Source of the DNA: QYQD01 sp040755415 | Lineage (GTDB): Bacteria > Desulfobacterota > QYQD01 | Reading direction: 5' to 3' | Assembly (NCBI GenBank): GCA_040755415.1 | Contig: JBFMAZ010000017.1 | Span: 5,510 to 69,509 of the forward strand | DNA: 64,000 bases | Made by a program: the position numbers and the translations under genes | Shown: one piece after another, positions 58,914 to 64,000 of the stretch | How positions within the stretch are numbered: position 1 is the first letter of the stretch | How the letters are laid out: every line of letters begins with the position of its first letter | The notes under the pieces: generated by a model | Database searches by the model: none | The model's input: only the letters and a program-made list of their open reading frames with translations | What the model was told of the DNA's origin: nothing

Positions 58914-60756
58914 CGGTCTTTTTTACTCCGTTACCCCTGGCCGTCGTCTCCGGATACTCAATGCGCTGGTGAAAGATACCGGTCAGGATGCGTGTAAAGC
59001 TTTTTGCTATCTGATGCATATCTTTAAGCGTGAGCTCGCAGTCATTGAGCTGGCCGTCTGCAAAGATATTATTTATGATCTTTTGCACCATGCCCTGGAT
59101 TCTGGCCGGCGTAGGATCATTGAGGGTGCGGGAGGCGGCCTCAGCCGCATCGGCCAGCATTATCAGCCCGGCTTCCTTGGTCTGGGGTATGGGGCCGGGA
59201 TAGCGAAAATCCTCTATACGGACTGCAGACTGGTCCGGATCCTGAGCGCTCCGGGCCTTTTCGTAAAAATAAGAGATAAGACTTGTACCATGGTGTTGCC
59301 GGATGATGTCTATCAGTTCTGTGCCCAATTTGTGTTTTTTGGCCAATTCCACGCCATCTTTGACATGGGAGATAAGGATAAGGCTGCTCATGGAAGGGGC
59401 GAGCCTTTCGTGTTTGTTGTCCATCCCCATTTGATTCTCGATAAAATAAGCCGGTTTTTTTATCTTGCCGATATCGTGGTAATAGGCGCTGACCTTGGCC
59501 AGCAATGAATTCGCGCCAACAGCCCGGGCGGCTGATTCTGCCATGCTTCCTACGATTACGCTGTGATGGTATGTCCCCGGGGCCTGCACCATCAGGTCTT
59601 GTAGAAGCGGATGGTCCATACTGGCCAGCTCGAGCAGCTTGAAATTTGTGGTATATCCAAAGATAATTTCTACAATGGGGATGAGGCCGATAACTATGAT
59701 CCCCAGAAGGCAACCTCCTGCGAAGGCTGTAAACATGCTCTCGATGGTTTTAAAGGCAAAGAACGAACCGGTGGAGAGGTTAAAAGCAATAATCATGAAC
59801 ACCTGGACCAGTCCGACTACGGCGCCGGCCTTCAATACATTTCCCCGTTCCTTGAACTGGGAGACGTTGCGGGAGGCGATTATGCTGCCTACCAGGAAGT
59901 AGATAAAAAATTCCAGGGTATTGGTAAGGAGCAGGGCGGCCAGGATAGATGCGGGCAGGGAAAATATGATGGCTATGTCTGCCGTGAAAAACACACTTAC
60001 CAACATAGCCGCGGAAGTGACGGGCAGGGCATACAAAAGGACATCCGGACTCAGATGCGGCATATTTACCGTAACCGCCTGAACGACAAACAGGGATATC
60101 TTTGCGGCGATAAGCACGAGAGCCAGGAGCACACAGAAGAAAAGCAGGTTTTTATTGCTGGCCATGAAGGATTTAACCCGCCTGAGTGAGGCATTATAAA
60201 GGGTTTTGAGGATAATGGCGGTGAGCAGTGCTGAACCCAGAAATATCGAGATGGTGTCCACTTGCCGGGAGGCACCTTGCTGGGCCTTTAGCTTGATAAG
60301 ATGGGTTGCCCGTATCCGTTCTCCCTCGCGAACTATTATCTCGCCTTTTTTAATCTGGAGATAGACAGGCTTTACTATAGATTGAGCCTGTTTCCGGGGT
60401 TCACTGGTCTTTGTGTAGCTGGTGGCGGGGTTTGTCTGCCCCACCAGGTCTTCGGTTTGTGCCGGGCCGGGGTTAGCCGCTTCAACGCCGTTTTCCCCAG
60501 GGGGCGGATAGTATTCAACCGAAAAATCGCGGGAGGCCTTTATATCTTTTTCGGCCACATCGCCGGGTTTGTACCGGACATTTTTTTGTAACAGGTCTGG
60601 AGATAAAAGAAAGGCGATGAAAAGGCTGAGCGTGACAAGCATGAACCAGCGCTGAAAAGACGTATCCTTAAATACTTGCGGCGTTTTTTCGCCCAGCTTT
60701 GATAATACGCCGGTGATAGATATAGGCTTGGCCGGTTTTTCTTCTTTGCCTGGCAT
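58813..60756 (-). CDS. 7TM-HD family membrane phosphodiesterase (PgpH-like)
   Basis: The 647-residue protein has an N-terminal helix (about 38-53), an extracytoplasmic domain (about 60-165), six to seven membrane helices (about 165-375), and a C-terminal HD domain. HHSVIVGSMAESAA (about 397-410), YYHDIGKIKKPAYF and HGTSLISYFY carry the metal residues. Family members hydrolyse cyclic di-AMP. The last 34 residues, Lys/Asp/Glu/Gln-rich, are coded by DNA shared with ybeY. It lies between phoH and ybeY, as in many firmicutes and deltaproteobacteria. Confidence 0.9.
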   Translation of the reverse strand: MPGKEEKPAKPISITGVLSKLGEKTPQVFKDTSFQRWFMLVTLSLFIAFLLSPDLLQKNVRYKPGDVAEKDIKASRDFSVEYYPPPGENGVEAANPGPAQTEDLVGQTNPATSYTKTSEPRKQAQSIVKPVYLQIKKGEIIVREGERIRATHLIKLKAQQGASRQVDTISIFLGSALLTAIILKTLYNASLRRVKSFMASNKNLLFFCVLLALVLIAAKISLFVVQAVTVNMPHLSPDVLLYALPVTSAAMLVSVFFTADIAIIFSLPASILAALLLTNTLEFFIYFLVGSIIASRNVSQFKERGNVLKAGAVVGLVQVFMIIAFNLSTGSFFAFKTIESMFTAFAGGCLLGIIVIGLIPIVEIIFGYTTNFKLLELASMDHPLLQDLMVQAPGTYHHSVIVGSMAESAARAVGANSLLAKVSAYYHDIGKIKKPAYFIENQMGMDNKHERLAPSMSSLILISHVKDGVELAKKHKLGTELIDIIRQHHGTSLISYFYEKARSAQDPDQSAVRIEDFRYPGPIPQTKEAGLIMLADAAEAASRTLNDPTPARIQGMVQKIINNIFADGQLNDCELTLKDMHQIAKSFTRILTGIFHQRIEYPETTARGNGVKKTDADSDQQQTKDDKDRPPKDKEKSGEALKRLGAA

Positions 60757-60768
60757 GGGCTTAGTTGA

Positions 60769-61767
60769 CTAATGTGCGCGCCTTTTTTCGGCATCTACTT
60801 TTTCGTAGGCGTGGATGATTTCCTGGACCAGTCTGTGCCTGATGACATCTTTTTTGGAGAAATACACAAAACGTATGCCTGGAATACCTTCCAGTGTCCT
60901 GCGCGCTTCGATCAGTCCCGATGGTTTGCCTTCCGGAAGGTCGATTTGGGTTATATCCCCGGTGATTATGGCCTTGGATCCAAATCCGAGCCGGGTCAGA
61001 AACATCTTCATCTGTTCGGAGGTACTGTTCTGGGCTTCATCCAATATAACGAAAGAGTCGTTTAGGGTCCTTCCGCGCATGAAGGCTAGAGGGGCTACTT
61101 CTATCACCCCGCGCTGAATAAGTCTGCTCGCCCGTTCAAAATTCATCATATCGTACAGGGCATCGTAAAGGGGCCTGAGGTAGGGATTGACCTTTTCATA
61201 GAGATCACCGGGAAGAAATCCAAGCCTTTCTCCGGCCTCGACCGCAGGACGAGCCAGTATAATCCTTAGGACCTCTTCTTTTACCAGTGCGGAGACAGCC
61301 ATAGCCATGGCCAGATAGGTCTTGCCGGTACCCGCCGGCCCGATACCAAAGACAATATCATACTTGCGCATGGCATCGATATATTCTTTCTGGGTAAGGC
61401 TCTTTGGGGTGACTACCCTCTTGCCAGACGTAATATATACCGTATCGAGAAATATGTCTTTCAACCTTGCGGTGGGGTCGCTGCTCAGGATCCGGATAGC
61501 GTATTCAGCATCATGAGGATATATGGGGTAGCCAGAGAGTAGAAGGTCATATAGCTGCTGACATATCTCCGCGGCTAGTTGGACGTCCGCTAACGGGCCG
61601 GTTAATGACAATCTGTTGCCCTTGACTCCGGCATGAATACCCAATTGCTGCTCCAGTAGTTTGAGGTTCTGGTTTTGCTCGCCAAACAGCGCTCTGGCCA
61701 AGGCATTATCTTCAAAATCTAGTTTAAGGGTAGATGTATCTACCGGCGATGAAGGATGGGCTTTCAT
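60769..61767 (-). CDS. ybeZ: PhoH-like ATPase
   Basis: The 332-residue protein has Walker A GIGPAGTGKTYLAMA (about 139-153), Walker B SFVILDEAQNSTSEQMK and ARPAVEAGERLGFLPGD. PhoH/YbeZ proteins accompany YbeY in ribosome or RNA metabolism. It heads the minus-strand unit phoH-pgpH-ybeY; the pgpH-like gene follows after 12 bp. A promoter must lie in 61768-61900. Confidence 0.94.
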   Translation of the reverse strand: MKAHPSSPVDTSTLKLDFEDNALARALFGEQNQNLKLLEQQLGIHAGVKGNRLSLTGPLADVQLAAEICQQLYDLLLSGYPIYPHDAEYAIRILSSDPTARLKDIFLDTVYITSGKRVVTPKSLTQKEYIDAMRKYDIVFGIGPAGTGKTYLAMAMAVSALVKEEVLRIILARPAVEAGERLGFLPGDLYEKVNPYLRPLYDALYDMMNFERASRLIQRGVIEVAPLAFMRGRTLNDSFVILDEAQNSTSEQMKMFLTRLGFGSKAIITGDITQIDLPEGKPSGLIEARRTLEGIPGIRFVYFSKKDVIRHRLVQEIIHAYEKVDAEKRRAH

Positions 61768-61996
61768 ATAATCTTTGTCTTTTGGTCAGTCCTTTCTGGA
61801 GAAACAAGCTAGTCTAACATCTCTATTTTATTAACATAACGTCGTTTTTCCTGCAAGGAAAATAGTCATTGCGCCACGGCAAAGGCTAAAAATTCAAATC
61901 AAATCCCAATGTAATTTATTCCTGGCACTTTATTATTGACTTTGCCAGCGAGTTTTGCTAAACAAAAAACAATCAAATACTTAGTGAGGTGCTGCT

Positions 61997-62185
61997 ATGA
62001 TTTCTGCAGTGGGTATGGTTCATACGGTGCACAATTTTCTGCCCTGGGGGATTCCCTGGGACGCCGGCCACGGCGTGTTTTTTGGCATTACTTATACGGT
62101 CATCACGGTCTTAGGTATTGCCCTGGCCTATGTGGTATTAAAGACTATTGATGACCTTAAAAAGGGCGGCGGGTCGCATCATTAG
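61997..62185 (+). CDS. Small single-span membrane protein, 62 residues
   Basis: The ATG at 61997 follows GAGGTG (61985-61990). The product begins MISAVGMVHTVHNFLPWGIP and has WDAGHGVFFG, one membrane helix (about 27-48, ITYTVITVLGIALAYVVL) and a KTIDDLKKGGGSHH tail. The His residues on the outer side and the tail recall small respiratory accessory subunits, but I do not recognise the family. It stands alone between phoH and tatC with a strong terminator after it. Confidence 0.7.
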   Translation: MISAVGMVHTVHNFLPWGIPWDAGHGVFFGITYTVITVLGIALAYVVLKTIDDLKKGGGSHH

Positions 62186-62288
62186 TAGTAGTTAAGGGCT
62201 CAGGTCTTTAGATCCTGATACCTTATGATTTAATGTAGTTTGGAGTTATGGAGAGGGATTAGAAGCCCCTTTATGCGGTTATTTTCTT

Positions 62289-62327
62289 GTGGTACTTACC
62301 TGGGTAAAAAGGTAAGTACCACTTTTT
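62289..62327 (+). terminator. Strong rho-independent terminator
   Basis: A perfect 12-bp stem GTGGTACTTACC (62289-62300) / GGTAAGTACCAC (62311-62322), with a 10-nt loop and TTTTT at 62323-62327. It ends the small membrane-protein gene. Confidence 0.9.
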
Positions 62328-62394
62328 GTTATTCCGGATATCAGACATCTCCCCGCCACGCCTGTGATTAGCTCATCACATCTCTAATAAGCAG

Positions 62395-63132
62395 ATGCAG
62401 ACAGAAAAGCTCCCCCTCACTGCCCATCTGGAAGAATTGCGCAGGTGCCTGGTCATCTCATTCATGGCTATAGGTATTGGTTTTCTCTTTTCCTATGCCT
62501 TTGCGCAGGAGATTTTTGATCTGCTAGCGCGTCCCCTTTACAGGCTGCTCCCACCCCGGGATGTGCTTATATTTACCGGTTATCCGGAGGCATTTTTTCT
62601 TTATCTCAAGCTGGCTTTTTTGGCCGGTGTGGTTGAGGCCAGCCCGGTTATTCTTTATCAAGTCTGGAGGTTCATTGAACCCGGGCTTTATGAGCATGAG
62701 AAAAAAATGGCTATACCATTCGTTTTGGCCTCAACCTTCTTTTTTGTCTGTGGACTACTTTTTGCCTACTTTGTCGTGTTTCCAGTGGCTTTTAAATTTT
62801 TCTTGGGCTACAATTCTGAGTACCTGAGCGCTGTGCCTACCATAGGCGAATATTTTTCCTTTGCTACGCGTCTTCTTTTGGCTTTTGGTCTGGTCTTTGA
62901 GTTTCCGGTGGTGATGTGCTTCCTGGCCAGGATGCACGTGGTAACTGTCTCCTTCTTGAGACGAAACCGTAAGTATGCTATTTTAGGTATCTTTATCCTG
63001 GCTGCGCTGCTTACTCCTACGCCGGACGTCGTAAATCAGTTGCTTATGGCCGGCCCTCTTTTGCTGCTCTATGAATTAAGCATTCTCTTAATATGGCTTA
63101 TGGAACGGAAGTCGGGGTTCGCAAAGGAATAG
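62395..63132 (+). CDS. tatC: Sec-independent protein translocase TatC
   Basis: The 245-residue protein has six membrane helices and starts with the TatC motif LPLTAHLEELRRCLVISF (about 6-23). FIEPGLYEHEKKMAIPFVLA, FGLVFEFPVVMCFLARMHVV and LTPTPDVVNQLLMAGPLLLLY complete the family pattern. It binds twin-arginine signal peptides. The tatA/B genes are not in the window. No ribosome-binding site stronger than AATAAGCAG is seen before ATG 62395. Confidence 0.95.
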   Translation: MQTEKLPLTAHLEELRRCLVISFMAIGIGFLFSYAFAQEIFDLLARPLYRLLPPRDVLIFTGYPEAFFLYLKLAFLAGVVEASPVILYQVWRFIEPGLYEHEKKMAIPFVLASTFFFVCGLLFAYFVVFPVAFKFFLGYNSEYLSAVPTIGEYFSFATRLLLAFGLVFEFPVVMCFLARMHVVTVSFLRRNRKYAILGIFILAALLTPTPDVVNQLLMAGPLLLLYELSILLIWLMERKSGFAKE

Positions 63133-63281
63133 GAAAGAGAATACAGGAGTCAGGAGAAGGGCAAGGGGTAATGAGTAACGAGTGATGAGTTTCGGACTAC
63201 AGGTTTTTAAACTCGCAACTCGTAACTGACAACTCATAACTCCGAAAACCGAACGCTGGCGGCCGGTCAGGAGGTTTTTCA

Positions 63282-63722
63282 ATGGAATACAAGGAAGGCA
63301 GGACGGGGCGCGTATTTACTATACGCTTCAGCGATGGAGACGATCCGCTGGAGGGAATCAAAAAGGTCGCCATAGAAAAGGAGATCAGGGTGGCCTGGTT
63401 TTTCCTGCTGGGAGGGTTGCGGCAGGCCGGGGTGGTAACCGGGCCGGAAAAGCCGGCTATCCCGCCTACGCCCGTATGGAAGGAGTTTACCGGTGATGCT
63501 AAAGAGATCGTCGGACTGGGCAGCATACTCTGGAATGACCGGGAACCCTTAATCCATCTACATACTGCCATGGGCAGAGGAGATGAAACGGTTGTTGGTT
63601 GTATCAGGCGCGATGCCCGCACCTTTTTAGTCATTGAGGCACTGATTATGGAAATAGAAGGGCTTGATGCCAGGAGAAAGTTTGACGAGAAAAGCGGCAT
63701 GTTTTCAGCGAGTTTTGATTAG
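63282..63722 (+). CDS. PPC/DUF296 domain protein
   Basis: The 146-residue protein matches the PPC (DUF296) fold: FTIRFSDGDDPLEGIKKVAI, ARVAWFFLLGGLRQA-like AWFFLLGGLRQAG, HLHTAMGRGDETVVGCI (about 101-117) and VIEALIMEIEGLDARRKFDE. In plants PPC belongs to AT-hook proteins; bacterial single-domain members are trimeric with unknown ligand. GGAGG stands 9 nt upstream of the ATG. It is a lone gene after tatC. Confidence 0.88.
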   Translation: MEYKEGRTGRVFTIRFSDGDDPLEGIKKVAIEKEIRVAWFFLLGGLRQAGVVTGPEKPAIPPTPVWKEFTGDAKEIVGLGSILWNDREPLIHLHTAMGRGDETVVGCIRRDARTFLVIEALIMEIEGLDARRKFDEKSGMFSASFD

Positions 63723-63763
63723 GTACCTGGTTCTACTAAATTTCACAACGTAAAGACTCTAGT

Positions 63764-63830
63764 TGGTGAGGTTCAAAGTTCAAAGCTCAAAGTTCAAATG
63801 AATGTCAAAGCACTAAAGTTCAAAACGTCA
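63764..63830. repeat. AAAGTTCAAATG-type repeat, one arm
   Basis: GGTTCAAAGTTCAAAGCTCA and AAATGAATGTCAAAG words, as at 38150, followed by a direct repeat run of AAGTTGCAAGTTGCAAAAGT. Confidence 0.6.
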
Positions 63831-63874
63831 CTCGTCACTTACAGAAGTTGCAAGTTGCAAAAGTTACAAGTTAC

Positions 63875-64000
63875 GTAACACTTTAGCTGCTTGAAAAAAG
63901 CTGGTCGTCCAGAAAGCGGCGCCTCAAAAATCCCCCTTAATCCCCCTTTTTCAAAGGGGGAAACGTCTCTCCTCCCTTTGGAAAAGGGAGGTTGGGAGGG
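63875..64000. mobile_element. MITE family 1, copy C, cut by the window edge
   Basis: Begins GTAACACTTTAGCTGCTTGA and shares the GGTCGTCCAGAAAGCGGCGC core and CTCCTCCCTTTGGAAAAGGG module with copies A and B. It is in the same orientation as copy B. The right end lies outside the window. Confidence 0.8.

Noticed and set aside
61923..61964. Sigma-54 or sigma-70 promoter before the small membrane protein
   Set aside because: TGGCAC is present but the TTGC half is not at the right distance; TTGACT at 61936 has only a poor -10.
1..64000. CRISPR array
   Set aside because: No set of regularly spaced identical direct repeats with unique spacers was seen; the many repeats are inverted and irregularly placed.
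1..64000. tRNA and rRNA genes
   Set aside because: I did not recognise any cloverleaf with a TTCRANNC-type arm or any rRNA signature; reading by eye cannot exclude a tRNA.

Overview
This window is a bacterial chromosome segment. It most resembles an anaerobic deltaproteobacterium in the broad sense (Desulfobacterota-like). The reasons are a tungsten/molybdenum-type aldehyde:ferredoxin oxidoreductase, a split biotin-dependent carboxylase operon with its own biotin ligase, the block phoH-pgpH-ybeY-pdxJ-acpS-nnr-tsaE-lysC-cimA, a PilT pair, and a heavy load of short palindromic repeats in the spacers. The lineage is inferred from gene content only; I saw no rRNA gene and recognised no tRNA gene.

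Layout. 0-4.5 kb: the start of an archaeal-type phosphoglycerate mutase (off the left edge), a PHP phosphoesterase, a zinc-ribbon/HEAT protein, then a cold-shock protein, an RRM RNA-binding protein and a SlyD-like prolyl isomerase, and a DUF72 protein. 4.5-9.8 kb (minus): biotin carboxylase, fused carboxyltransferase, biotin carrier and biotin ligase, overlapping or nearly so. 10.2-12.2 kb: a HTH-cupin regulator with speD and an agmatinase-family gene, behind a strong promoter and repeated operator-like boxes. 12.4-22.1 kb: corC-lnt-prfB (prfB needs a programmed +1 frameshift), an N-acetylmuramoyl-alanine amidase, mutS and a UPF0280 protein.

22.1-28.1 kb is an accessory island. It holds a tyrosine recombinase with a duplicated, broken N-terminal relative, an IS4-type transposase fragment, and a run of small promoterless genes separated by hairpin sites that resemble integron attC sites. 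These genes include DUF4258/YgiT and BrnT/CopG toxin-antitoxin pairs, two differently broken copies of one small gene, a 91-residue unknown and a HepT remnant. An ISL3-like MITE and a palindromic repeat have landed inside the array, and the undamaged parallel copies make the insertion junctions readable.

28.2-37.8 kb: holA, a compact minus-strand transcription unit with its own promoter and terminator, a mogA/moaB gene, an EF-G paralogue, pilT, a pilU-like gene, a zinc-ribbon protein and a DUF4143 ATPase. 37.8-51 kb: a RAYT transposase remnant, a divergent peptide ABC transporter whose permease genes run into a large TPR protein and a transglutaminase lipoprotein, a 35-codon membrane micro-ORF, and the aldehyde oxidoreductase. 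51-61.8 kb (minus): comEA-like, cimA, lysC, tsaE, nnr, acpS, pdxJ, ybeY, pgpH-like, phoH-like. 62-64 kb: a small membrane protein, tatC, a PPC/DUF296 protein, and the third copy of a MITE family that runs off the right edge.

The most distinctive traits are the attC-like toxin-antitoxin array and the number of short mobile palindromes (at least three MITE types with visible target duplications, and one repeat read in frame inside the recombinase gene).
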